NCBI RefSeq assembly: GCF_001005295.1
Contig: NZ_LBMK01000002.1
Span: forward strand, 302,879 to 366,878
Length of the DNA: 64,000 bases
Direction of reading: 5' to 3'
Origin: Streptomyces yangpuensis
GTDB taxonomy: Bacteria; Actinomycetota; Actinomycetes; Streptomycetales; Streptomycetaceae
This document shows, one piece after another, positions 42,768-50,635 of this stretch (positions are counted from its first letter, which is position 1; every line of letters starts with the position of its first letter). A program made the translations under genes and the position numbers. The notes beneath the pieces are model-generated. The model ran no database searches. It saw nothing but the letters and a program-made list of their open reading frames with translations, and was not told the origin of the DNA.

Positions 42768-42938
42768 CGTGATCTCCTTTCGGGATCTTGTCCGCAATCG
42801 CACCGTTGCACACAATCTAGGCGTCGGGAGCATGCCGCTCCGCGACTCGGCCTGTTGGGCCAGCCGGTCCCCGCAATCGAGTGAGAGGCGTGCGACGCCG
42901 CACCGTGTGCGGACGGATCGCCGCCCGCAAGACTCATC

Positions 42939-42962
42939 CGCCTCACCACATAGGACACGGTC
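42939..42962 (-). repeat. Right terminal inverted repeat
   Basis: Mirror of 39452-39475. It is preceded by and overlaps the reading-frame remnant ARLIRLTT-stop (42927-42953), the last residues of an IS5-type transposase. Confidence 0.88.
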
Positions 42963-42965
42963 TTA
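42963..42965. repeat. Target-site duplication TTA, right
   Basis: TTA immediately outside the right inverted repeat. Removing the unit would rejoin AAGGAGG of the dioxygenase gene to the DNA starting here. Confidence 0.7.
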
Positions 42966-43056
42966 GTGGACTAGTGGATTCGGCATCGAACCTGGGCGGA
43001 CGCCCCGCCCGGATCGATGGACGGGAGACGGCTGTCCGGAAGGCCCGTCGGGCCCG

Positions 43057-43192
43057 GCCCGCCGGAGCGCCCCGGCGACCAGAGCGCCCCGGCAGCCGGA
43101 ACGCCCCGCGAGCCGGAGCACCCCGGGGCCGGAGCAACCCGGCGGCCGGAGCACCCCGGGCGCCGGAACGCCCCGGCAGCCCGGGCCCCCGG
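43057..43192. repeat. Degenerate 17-bp tandem repeats
   Basis: Seven or more units of a 16-18-base motif of the form GGC(A/G)GCCGGAGCACCCC (starts near 43074, 43091, 43108, 43125, 43141, 43158 and 43175). Non-coding, about 110 bases outside the mobile unit and just upstream of the peptidase-like gene. Confidence 0.8.
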
Positions 43193-43288
43193 TGCACCTC
43201 TTAGACTCGGGCGGATCGCCGCGTCCGCCCGCGCCTCACCCGGCCGCGGCGCGGGCCTTCCGCACCTCGCACCCCTGGGGGCCGTTAC

Positions 43289-44599
43289 GTGACCGTCGTC
43301 CACAGCTACCGTCAGCCCGGCACGGTCCTCACCGACCACCGGTTCTCCGTCCCCCTGGACCACGCGCACCCGGACGGCGAGCGGATCGAGCTGTACGGCC
43401 GCGAGGTCGTCGCCACCGGCAAGGACCCGGAGACCCTGCCCTGGCTGCTGTACCTGGAGGGCGGCCCCGGCTTCGGCGCCCGCCGCTTCGTCGGCCGGCA
43501 GGCCTGGCTGGAGCGCGCCCTGCAGGACTACCGGGTACTCCTGCTGGACCAGCGCGGCACCGGCCGGTCCACCCCGGCGAACCGGCAGACGCTGCCCCTG
43601 CGCGGCACCCCCGCCCAGCAGGCCGCGTACCTCGCCCACTTCCGCGCCGACTCCATCGTGCGCGACGCGGAGGCGATCCGGCCCGGGCTGACCGGCGGCG
43701 CGCCCTGGACCGTGCTCGGCCAGAGCTTCGGCGGCTTCTGCACGGTCCGGTACCTCTCCAGCGCCCCCGAGGGACTCACCGCCGCCCTGATCACCGGCGG
43801 CCTCCCGGCGCTGACCGCCACCGCGGACGAGGTGTACCGGGCCGCCTACCCCCGCATCGAGCGCAAGAACCTGGCCCACTACGCCCGTTACCCCATGGAC
43901 GTCGAGCGGGCCCGCCGGATCGCCGCCCACCTCGCGGAGCAGCCGGCCGAACTCCCCGGCGGGCATGTCCTGACGGTCGAGGCCTTCCAGTCCCTCGGCA
44001 TCCTCCTCGGCGGCGGCGACGGCAGCCACCAGCTCCACTACCTGCTGGAGGACGCCTTCGTACCGACCTCCGGCGGACCGGCCCTCTCCGACGCCTTCCT
44101 GGAGGGCGCCCGCGCCCTCCTCTCCTTCGCCGGACACCCCCTGTACGCGCTGGTCCACGAGGCGATCTACGCCCAGGACCCGGCCGCGTCCACCGCATGG
44201 GCGGCCGACCGCGTCCGCGCGGAACACGCCCGCTTCGACGCCCGCAAGGCCCTCGCGGGTGACGAGCCCCTGCTCTTCACCGGCGAGACCATCCACCCCT
44301 GGCACTTCACCACCGACCCGGCCCTCGCTCCGCTGCGCGAGACCGCCGACCTCCTGGCCGCCCGTACCGGATGGCAGCCGCTCTACGACCCGGAGCGGCT
44401 CGCGGCCAACGAAGTGCCGGTGGCGGCCGCGGTCTACCACGACGACATGTACGTGGACGTGGAGGACTCCCTGCGCACGGCCCGCGCCATCCGCGGCCTG
44501 CGCACCTGGGTGACGGACGAGTTCGAGCACGACGGCCTGCGCGCGGGCGGCCCCCGCGTCCTGGACCGCCTGCTGGCCCTCGTACGTGACGAGGCCTGA
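43289..44599 (+). CDS. Proline iminopeptidase-like alpha/beta hydrolase
   Basis: 436-aa serine hydrolase of the S33 group: oxyanion HGGPG-like LEGGPGFGARR, LLDQRGTGRST, nucleophile elbow GQSFGGF (Ser near 150), and C-terminal FEHDGLRAGG with the catalytic His. Length and order match bacterial proline iminopeptidases that remove N-terminal Pro from peptides. GTG 43289 follows GGGGG at 8-10 nt. Cytoplasmic. Confidence 0.92.
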   Translation: MTVVHSYRQPGTVLTDHRFSVPLDHAHPDGERIELYGREVVATGKDPETLPWLLYLEGGPGFGARRFVGRQAWLERALQDYRVLLLDQRGTGRSTPANRQTLPLRGTPAQQAAYLAHFRADSIVRDAEAIRPGLTGGAPWTVLGQSFGGFCTVRYLSSAPEGLTAALITGGLPALTATADEVYRAAYPRIERKNLAHYARYPMDVERARRIAAHLAEQPAELPGGHVLTVEAFQSLGILLGGGDGSHQLHYLLEDAFVPTSGGPALSDAFLEGARALLSFAGHPLYALVHEAIYAQDPAASTAWAADRVRAEHARFDARKALAGDEPLLFTGETIHPWHFTTDPALAPLRETADLLAARTGWQPLYDPERLAANEVPVAAAVYHDDMYVDVEDSLRTARAIRGLRTWVTDEFEHDGLRAGGPRVLDRLLALVRDEA

Positions 44600-44712
44600 C
44601 GTCCTCGCAGGTCACCGGGTGATGAAGGCATCGAATAATCGTTCTCGCAGAAGTTGATCACATGGTTAGGGTGGCTCTCGACCCCGAGAACCGACCCATG
44701 TGTGGAGCGTGC

Positions 44713-46467
44713 ATGTCGAGAAGGATGCCGAGCGCCGTCTCGCTGGCCCTGGCCGGCGGACTGGCCGTGACCGGCGTGGCGGCAGGAGCGGCACCGGCCG
44801 CCGTCGCCGCACCGGCCGTCAGCGCCGCGGGGACGGGGGAGAACCCCGTCGGCGCACAGGCCTGGACCCGCGTGTCCAAGAAGAATCCGAACCGGTCCTA
44901 CTGGAACTCCGCCGACGACCTCCGCGTCGGCAACGAGGGCGGCAGCCAGGGCCTCTCCCGCGCCTACCTGACCCTGGACACCACCGCGCTCCAGGGCGCC
45001 ACCGTCTCCAGGGCGACCTTCCGGATCACCAACACCGGGTCCGCGTCCTGCACGGGCCGTCCGGTGGAGCTGTGGAGCGTGGGCGCCGTCTCGGCGCAGA
45101 CCACGTGGAAGCTCCAGCCGGCCAAGGGCGTCCGGCTGGCGACGGTGACCGACGCCAAGGGCAGCGAGGGCTGCGCGGCGGGCGACCTCGAGTTCGACGC
45201 CACCGCGCTGGTGAAGGAGGCGGCGGCCGCGTCCCGGACCTCCGTCACCGTCGGTCTGTTCGCCTCCGACGAGTCCGACGCCTCGGCCTGGAAGCGCTTC
45301 GCCCCGGCGAGCGCGAAGCTGGAGACCACCATCGGCCGCCCCGCACCGCCGGTGATCAGCTCCCCGGAGTTCCCCGACGCCTCGAACGGGGTTCCCGCCG
45401 GGACCGGGAAGGCCCGTACGCCGGGCACGTTCACCTTCGGCACCGGCGGTGCCGAGAACGTCGAGAAGATCGTGTACTGGTCGGTGTCCGAGCCGCGGGA
45501 GGTCACCGTGGCGCCGGGCGCGGCCGTCGTGATCACGCCCACGCTGTCCGGCCCCAACATGCTCTACGCGTACAGCGTCGACCGGGCCGGGCGGCGCTCG
45601 GACCAGACCGTGTACCACTTCTGGGCCCTCGGCAACGGCGGGGTCCGCGACGCGGCCGGCGACCTGAACGGCGACGGCCTGCGCGACCTGTGGACCCTGG
45701 ACGCCGACGGCAGGCTCCGCTTCTCGGCCGGCCGGGCCGACGGCACCTTCGCCGCGCCGGTCGACGGCGGCGCGTCCTTCGCCCCCGGCAGCCGGATCGC
45801 CGCCGGCGGCGACTGGGGCGAGGACGGCTACAACGACCTTCTGGTGCTGGAGACCGTCCCGGGACTGGGAGCCAGGCAGCTCCGCGTCTACACCAACAAC
45901 GGCCTCGGCAGCGTCCGTCCGCACGACCGCACGGTCCTGAGCGTCCTTGAGAGCGACCCGGTGCAGGGCAACGACCACTGGTCCGACGCCCAGGACGTCG
46001 TCGACGCGGGCGACCTGGGCGGCGACGGCGAGCCCGACCTGCTGGTCAAGCAGGGCGCCAAGCTCTGGGCCTACGCGGGCAGCCGCTCCGGCTACCTCGA
46101 CATGAACGGCGCCCCGGTCCTCGTCGGCGACGGCGGCTGGGACGCCGTCTCGGTCCTCGTCCCGGGCGACACCGACGGTGACGGCGCCACCGACCTGTGG
46201 GTGCGCGACGACGCCTCGGGCGACCTCTTCGCCGTGCGGGGGGCCAAGGACGCCGCCGGCCGGTTCGATCCCACGGGCTGGGCCACGGCAGAGCGCGTGA
46301 AGATCGGCTCCGGCCTCGGCCGGGCCGCGTACCCGACGCTGGTCTCGGCGGGCGACCTCGACCGCGACGGTCGCGCCGACCTGGCCGCCGTCGGCGCCGA
46401 CGGCAAGGCCGTCTGGTTCCGCGCGACGGCCTCCGGGTTCGACTCGACCCCGCGCCCCATCGGCTGA
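44713..46467 (+). CDS. Secreted DNRLRE-like / FG-GAP repeat protein
   Basis: 584-aa exported protein. Signal peptide at about 1-38 (MSRRMPSAVSLALAGG). Residues 45-210 are a carbohydrate-binding DNRLRE-like beta-sandwich (SRAYLTLDTTALQGATVSRATFRITNT; DATALVKEAAAA). A middle Ig-like part follows, then four to five FG-GAP/VCBS blade repeats with calcium-type loops (DLNGDGLRDLWTLDADGRL, DLGGDGEPDLLVKQ, DTDGDGATDLWVRDD, DLDRDGRADLAAVGADG). Probably cell-surface adhesion or polysaccharide binding. ATG 44713 has GGAG 6 nt upstream. Confidence 0.9.
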   Translation: MSRRMPSAVSLALAGGLAVTGVAAGAAPAAVAAPAVSAAGTGENPVGAQAWTRVSKKNPNRSYWNSADDLRVGNEGGSQGLSRAYLTLDTTALQGATVSRATFRITNTGSASCTGRPVELWSVGAVSAQTTWKLQPAKGVRLATVTDAKGSEGCAAGDLEFDATALVKEAAAASRTSVTVGLFASDESDASAWKRFAPASAKLETTIGRPAPPVISSPEFPDASNGVPAGTGKARTPGTFTFGTGGAENVEKIVYWSVSEPREVTVAPGAAVVITPTLSGPNMLYAYSVDRAGRRSDQTVYHFWALGNGGVRDAAGDLNGDGLRDLWTLDADGRLRFSAGRADGTFAAPVDGGASFAPGSRIAAGGDWGEDGYNDLLVLETVPGLGARQLRVYTNNGLGSVRPHDRTVLSVLESDPVQGNDHWSDAQDVVDAGDLGGDGEPDLLVKQGAKLWAYAGSRSGYLDMNGAPVLVGDGGWDAVSVLVPGDTDGDGATDLWVRDDASGDLFAVRGAKDAAGRFDPTGWATAERVKIGSGLGRAAYPTLVSAGDLDRDGRADLAAVGADGKAVWFRATASGFDSTPRPIG

Positions 46468-46482
46468 CCACATGGCAACCGG

Positions 46483-46533
46483 CCGGGCCGGCACCCGCGT
46501 TCGGCGGGTCCGGCCCGGAGCCGGGGGCGGTGG
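46483..46533. terminator. Probable terminator, imperfect stem
   Basis: CCGGGCCGGCACCCGC and GCGGGTCCGGCCCGG pair around GTTC-rich loop bases with one bulge, just after the FG-GAP gene. Confidence 0.5.
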
Positions 46534-46599
46534 CCTCCGCCGGAGTCCACGAGGCGCTGCCGCCTGTCCGTGACGGACTGTTCGCCTATTGTGCGACGC

Positions 46600-47364
46600 A
46601 TGACCGGACAACGTGATCAGCAGGCCTCCTTGGAGCCCATGCCCACCGACTGGCGGCGCGCCCTCGCCGTCGTGGCCCACCCGGACGATCTGGAGTACGG
46701 GTGCGCGGCGGCCGTCGCGGACTGGACGGACGGCGGCCGGGAGGTGGTCTACCTCCTGGCCACCCGAGGTGAGGCGGGCATCGACTCCGTCACCCCCGAC
46801 GCCTGCGCCGCGCTGCGCGAGGCCGAGCAGCGCGCGAGCGCCGCCGTGGTCGGGGTGTCCGCGGTGGAGTTCCTCGACCACCGCGACGGGGTCGTCGAAT
46901 ACGGTCTCGGCCTGCGCCGGGACATCGCGGCGGCGATCCGCCGGCACCGGCCCGAGCTGGTCATCACCCTCAACCACCGGGACACGTGGGGCGGGGACCT
47001 GGGCGGTGGCTACTGGAACACCCCCGACCACAAGGCCGTCGGCCGGGCCACCCTGGACGCCGCCGGCGACGCCGGCAACCGGTGGATCTTCCCGGAGCTC
47101 ATCTCCGAGCAGGGCCTGGAGCCGTGGGACGGGGTCCGCTGGGTGGCGGTGGCCGGTACCAGCACGCCCACGCACGCGGCCGACGCCGGTCCCGGCCTGG
47201 AGCGTTCGGTGCTGTCCCTGCTGGAGCACAAGGCCTACATCGCGGCACTGACGGACCAGGATCCCGAGGAGTACGTCCGTACCTTCCTCACCGGCAACGC
47301 CGAGCGGGTGGCGCCGCGGTTCGGGGGCCGTCCGGCGGTCGCGTTCGAGGTCTTCCCGCGCTGA
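46600..47364 (+). CDS. PIG-L/LmbE-family deacetylase
   Basis: 254-aa zinc-dependent N-acetylglucosaminyl deacetylase fold. The metal motif VVAHPDDLEYG (near residue 22) and the distal His in HKAVGRATLDAAG (NTPDHKA) are intact, with ITLNHRDTWGG between. Relatives act on GlcNAc conjugates such as mycothiol intermediates or on antibiotics; no target is indicated here. ATG 46600 has TATTGT 7 nt upstream, a leaderless arrangement. Confidence 0.92.
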   Translation: MTGQRDQQASLEPMPTDWRRALAVVAHPDDLEYGCAAAVADWTDGGREVVYLLATRGEAGIDSVTPDACAALREAEQRASAAVVGVSAVEFLDHRDGVVEYGLGLRRDIAAAIRRHRPELVITLNHRDTWGGDLGGGYWNTPDHKAVGRATLDAAGDAGNRWIFPELISEQGLEPWDGVRWVAVAGTSTPTHAADAGPGLERSVLSLLEHKAYIAALTDQDPEEYVRTFLTGNAERVAPRFGGRPAVAFEVFPR

Positions 47365-47412
47365 CCTCTTCTCCTGCCGGCCCTCTTCCCCCGCCGACCC
47401 CCCACCCCTAGT

Positions 47413-47427
47413 CTGACGATTCGTCAG
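47413..47427. promoter_or_regulatory. Palindrome CTGACGA-T-TCGTCAG
   Basis: Perfect 15-bp dyad just upstream of the enoyl-CoA hydratase gene, overlapping the 3' end of a -10-like TAGTCT (47409-47414). The form is like TetR-family operators of acyl-CoA degradation genes. The regulator is not in the window. Confidence 0.55.
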
Positions 47428-47464
47428 TTTGTGGCCGGCCGTCGGACCGGGGGTGCGGGACAAG

Positions 47465-48298
47465 GTGATCGACACCATCTCCACGGAGATCGCGGAGGGC
47501 GAGGAGCGGATCCGCCTGGAGGTCGCGGACGGCGTCGCGGTCCTCACCCTCTGCCGCCCGGACAAGCTCAACGGCTGGAGCTGGGAGTCCAGCCGCCAGC
47601 TCGGCCTGCTCGTGGACCGGATCCGCTTCGACCCCGCGGTACGAGCCGTGCTGCTGCGGGCCGAGGGCCGGGCCTTCTGCGCGGGCATCGACGTGACCGC
47701 CCCGGGCGGCGCCATCACCGGCGGCACCGCCGCCGAACGCACCCGCAACTACTACGAGGGCATCCGCTGGATCCACGAGCGCTTCGCGGTCCTGGCCCGG
47801 CTGCCCCAGCCGGTGGTGGCCGCGGTCCAGGGGTACTGCCTGGGCTTCGGCTTCGAACTGGCGCTGATGGCCGACGTCCGGGTGGCCGCACGGGACGCCG
47901 TTTTCGCCCTGCCCGAGGCCCGGCTGGGCGTGGCCGTGGACGCGGGCGGCGACCTGCGCATCGCCCGCGAGGCGGGCGCGGGCTGGGCGAAGTTCCTGGC
48001 CCTGACGGGCCGCCGGATCGACGCGGCGACCGCCGAGCGGCTCAACCTGGTCCAACTCGTGGTCGAGCCGGACGAGATGGAGGACGTCGCGCGCGCCCTG
48101 ACGGCGGAGATCGCCGCCAACGCCCCCCTCGCGGTCCAGGGCGTCAAACGCGCGATCGACGCCTACGCCGACGCCGCCCTCCCCGCGGCCCTCGACCGGG
48201 TGGCGATGACCGCGGCCCTCACCCTCGCCTCGGACGACGCCCGCGAGGGCTACACCGCGAAGGCGGAGCGCCGCCCGCCCCGCTTCACCGGAGGCTGA
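47465..48298 (+). CDS. Enoyl-CoA hydratase/isomerase
   Basis: About 277-aa crotonase-fold enzyme. Oxyanion-hole segments GRAFCAGIDVTAP and VQGYCLGFGFELALMADVRVAA, and the active-site region LPEARLGVAVDAGG (Glu conserved). It hydrates or isomerises enoyl-CoA in fatty-acid or aromatic degradation. The start is uncertain: TTG 47429, GTG 47453 and GTG 47465 are in frame; the last needs least extra sequence before the fold. Convergent with an SDR gene of the same pathway type. Confidence 0.9.
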   Translation: MIDTISTEIAEGEERIRLEVADGVAVLTLCRPDKLNGWSWESSRQLGLLVDRIRFDPAVRAVLLRAEGRAFCAGIDVTAPGGAITGGTAAERTRNYYEGIRWIHERFAVLARLPQPVVAAVQGYCLGFGFELALMADVRVAARDAVFALPEARLGVAVDAGGDLRIAREAGAGWAKFLALTGRRIDAATAERLNLVQLVVEPDEMEDVARALTAEIAANAPLAVQGVKRAIDAYADAALPAALDRVAMTAALTLASDDAREGYTAKAERRPPRFTGG

Positions 48299-48330
48299 CC
48301 CCCGGACCGGGCCGGCCGGGCAGGACACCC

Positions 48331-49242
48331 CTACGTGCCGCCCGGCCCGGCGGTGAAGGGGCCGCGCCCCAGCTGTTCCCGTACCGGGACCACCTCGGGG
48401 CCGACCACCGTACGGCGCTGCCAGTTGGCCCCGTCGACGACCAGGGTGTGGCCGGTGACGAACCGGGCGTACGGGGAGGCCAGGAAGGTCGCCGCCCAGC
48501 CCAGTTCGCGCGGCACTCCCACCCGTAGCGCCGGCTGGCGGGCGTCCTGGACGCCGGGCGCGGCCCGATCCAGGCCGCCGCGGATGTCCGCGGTCATGTC
48601 GACGTGCGGGAACAGGCCCGGGACCAGCCCGTTGATCTGGATGCCGTACGGGCCCCACTCCACCGCGAGGGTCTCGACGAGGTTCTTGACTCCGGCCTTC
48701 GCGGCGGCGCTGTGGGCGAAGCCCGGCCCGCCCGTCCAGGCGTACGACGCGCCCATGCTGACGATCGACCCGGGCGTGCCCGCGGCGAGGTGGCGGCGGC
48801 CGAACTCGCGGGTCATGAACCACGTACCGGTCAGGGTGATGTCGACCACCGCCCGCCAGGCGTTCGGCGTCAGGTCCTCCGCCGGGGAGGGGAAGTTGGC
48901 GGCCGCGTTGTTGACCAGTACGTCCGGCAGCCCGAGGGCCGCCTGCGCCGCGTCGAAGACCTCTGCGACCCGCTCCGGGTCCCTGATGTCGCAGACGGCG
49001 GCGGCCACCCGGCCCGCGCCCGGTACCGCCGCCAGCTCGTCCCGCGCCGCCTTGAGCCGCTCGGGGCGCCGGCCCGCGATCAGCAGGTCGGCGCCGAGCC
49101 GCGCGAACTCGGTGGCCACGGCCTTGCCCAGCCCGGTGCCGCCGCCGGTCACGAGGACCACCTGCCCCGCGTACGTACCGGGGGGCAGTGCGGCGGCACC
49201 GAGCGGCGGCGGCGCGGGAAGGCCGCGCAGAGGGTTCTCCAT
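48331..49242 (-). CDS. SDR oxidoreductase, dienoyl-CoA reductase-like
   Basis: 303-aa short-chain dehydrogenase. NADP motif VTGGGTGLGKAVATEFARLGADLLIAGRR and NNAAANFPSPAEDLTPNAWRAVVDITLTGTWFMTREF are typical of 2,4-dienoyl-CoA reductase/3-oxoacyl reductase relatives. In the catalytic segment SMGASYAWTGGPGFAHSAAAKAG the usual Tyr four residues before the Lys is Ser, as in several dienoyl-CoA reductase-like SDRs. It lies tail to tail with the enoyl-CoA hydratase, a matching function. Confidence 0.9.
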   Translation of the reverse strand: MENPLRGLPAPPPLGAAALPPGTYAGQVVLVTGGGTGLGKAVATEFARLGADLLIAGRRPERLKAARDELAAVPGAGRVAAAVCDIRDPERVAEVFDAAQAALGLPDVLVNNAAANFPSPAEDLTPNAWRAVVDITLTGTWFMTREFGRRHLAAGTPGSIVSMGASYAWTGGPGFAHSAAAKAGVKNLVETLAVEWGPYGIQINGLVPGLFPHVDMTADIRGGLDRAAPGVQDARQPALRVGVPRELGWAATFLASPYARFVTGHTLVVDGANWQRRTVVGPEVVPVREQLGRGPFTAGPGGT

Positions 49243-49295
49243 GCGCCCATCGATAGCGTGCGGACGCTCAGATCACCATCCTCGCGGGCCCCGGA

Positions 49296-50423
49296 CTAAC
49301 TGCCCGGGTTGTACGCCTGCTGGGTCGCGCAGGTCCAGATCACCGGCTTGAGCTTGCCCTTGGCGTTGACCGCCGCCCCGCCCACCCGGTCGGCGTCCGA
49401 GACCGCGTCGGCCATGCTCGCCTGCCCGGCGGCCAGCCGCGGCAGGGCCTTGACCGGGCCGGAACCGGCCCGCAGCAGCGCCTGGTCCGGCAGGGCCATC
49501 TCGTCCGGGTGGAACTTGGCCGTGCCGACGCTGACGTTCGTGGTGGGGCTGATCGCCTCGAACGTGGCGTACGGGTGCGAGCTCAGGCCCCCGGGCGTGG
49601 TGCCGGGGCCGGTGAGCGGGGGCTCCCAGACCCACGTGCGGTACTCGTGCCACGGCCCGGCCCAGTCGTAGCCGACGATCCGGCCGCTCTCGTCGAGGTC
49701 CTGGACGTAGCTGTCGTTCCCCGACGGCGCCAGCAGCCGGGCGGCGGTGCCGTCCCCCGGCCACAGCACCGGGTAGGTGTTCTCCAGGTGCTCACCGGTC
49801 TCGGGGACCTCGTGGTCCTGCGTGGCCATGCCGATGATGTCGCCCCGGTTGTTGATGCCGGTGACCATCGTGATCCGGGTGCCCGGGCCCGCAGCGGCCG
49901 GGACGGGCAGGTCGCGGACCTTCAGGCCGTCCTTCCAGACGGCCCCGGGCCCGCTGTTGGTACGGGAGACCACGTACCCGGCGTCGTTGATGTCGGCCTC
50001 GAGGTCCGAGCCGTAGCTGTCCGGCAGCGGGGTGATCGCCGCCGCACCCGCCTGGTAGGTGAACAGGGAGGTGCCGCCGAAGCCGCGGAGGACGCCCACC
50101 ATCAGACCGTGCGCGTTGACGGCGAGCACCTGACCCGTCTGGTTCGGGTCGGTCAGCGGGACCCGGTGGACGGTGGTGCCGGTCCAGTAGACGGGCTTGT
50201 GACCCGAGACGCCGACGGCGAGATCGCCCGAGCCGAAGTCGAAGACGCCCTGGCTGCGCTGCGTGTCGCGCGTGTACGACTCGTCCCCGACCGAGCCGAG
50301 CACCTGGATCTTCGGCGTGCACTTCGCGCCGGTCGCCGCACCGGCCGCCACGGCCGGCCCGGCCGCGCTGATCAGGCCCGCCAGAACGACGGCGGCTCCG
50401 GCCGCGGACATGCTTCTTCTCAT
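49296..50423 (-). CDS. Secreted HAF-type repeat protein
   Basis: 375-aa exported protein with a signal peptide to about residue 27 (SMSAAGAAVVLAGLISAAGPAVA). The mature part has repeated motifs of the HAF/extracellular-repeat kind (VNAHGLMVGVLRG, INDAGYVVSRTN, INNRGDIIGMAT, LDESGRIVGYDW), each about 45-60 residues, suggesting a beta-propeller. Two Cys (KCTPK, WTCATQ) near the ends could staple the ring. Function unknown. Confidence 0.85.
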   Translation of the reverse strand: MRRSMSAAGAAVVLAGLISAAGPAVAAGAATGAKCTPKIQVLGSVGDESYTRDTQRSQGVFDFGSGDLAVGVSGHKPVYWTGTTVHRVPLTDPNQTGQVLAVNAHGLMVGVLRGFGGTSLFTYQAGAAAITPLPDSYGSDLEADINDAGYVVSRTNSGPGAVWKDGLKVRDLPVPAAAGPGTRITMVTGINNRGDIIGMATQDHEVPETGEHLENTYPVLWPGDGTAARLLAPSGNDSYVQDLDESGRIVGYDWAGPWHEYRTWVWEPPLTGPGTTPGGLSSHPYATFEAISPTTNVSVGTAKFHPDEMALPDQALLRAGSGPVKALPRLAAGQASMADAVSDADRVGGAAVNAKGKLKPVIWTCATQQAYNPGS

Positions 50424-50576
50424 GTGGTGGTCCCCCCTGGACAGGTGCTGTTCCCCGTTGAGTCATGACACGTGCACGCCACATCTTGCCTGATGGTGTG
50501 GCGAATGTGGCCTGAAATGGCGCGTGTTGTTGCGAGCCGGGCGGCACACGCGCCCGCCGGCGGTTCACAGAAGAGC

Positions 50577-50593
50577 AAGCGACCGCTTAGTAT
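50577..50593. promoter_or_regulatory. Palindrome AAGCG-AC-CGCTT over TAGTAT
   Basis: A 12-bp perfect dyad at 50577-50588 whose last T begins the -10-like TAGTAT (50588-50593), about 43 nt before the acyl-CoA operon start. Good geometry for a TetR-type repressor that blocks RNA polymerase. Confidence 0.55.
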
Positions 50594-50635
50594 GCGCCCG
50601 GAGCGTGATTCCTCGACGGCGGCTGGAGGCCCCGG

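Larger units (their letters stand above)
39452..42962. mobile_element. 3.5-kb IS5-type unit carrying two cargo genes
   Basis: Perfect 24-bp terminal inverted repeats (39452-39475 and 42939-42962; outer bases GACCGTGTCCTATGTGGTGA) with TTA duplications outside. The left part is a transposase gene with an internal deletion, whose own right end (40058-40087) matches the outer right end at only 23 of 30 positions. Before the outer right end a second transposase tail is left: 42927-42953 reads ARLIRLTT-stop, like KRLIRLTT-stop of the left copy. Between lie two minus-strand genes of clearly lower GC. Either two IS copies captured the cargo, or one IS carries it. Confidence 0.82.

Noticed and set aside
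40087..42833. Toxin-antitoxin or restriction module in the mobile unit
   Set aside because: Both products are exported or membrane proteins, too large and without nuclease or methylase motifs.
44434..47748. 1104-codon minus-strand open frame
   Set aside because: Antisense to the hydrolase, FG-GAP and PIG-L genes, all with recognisable motifs; no domain of its own.
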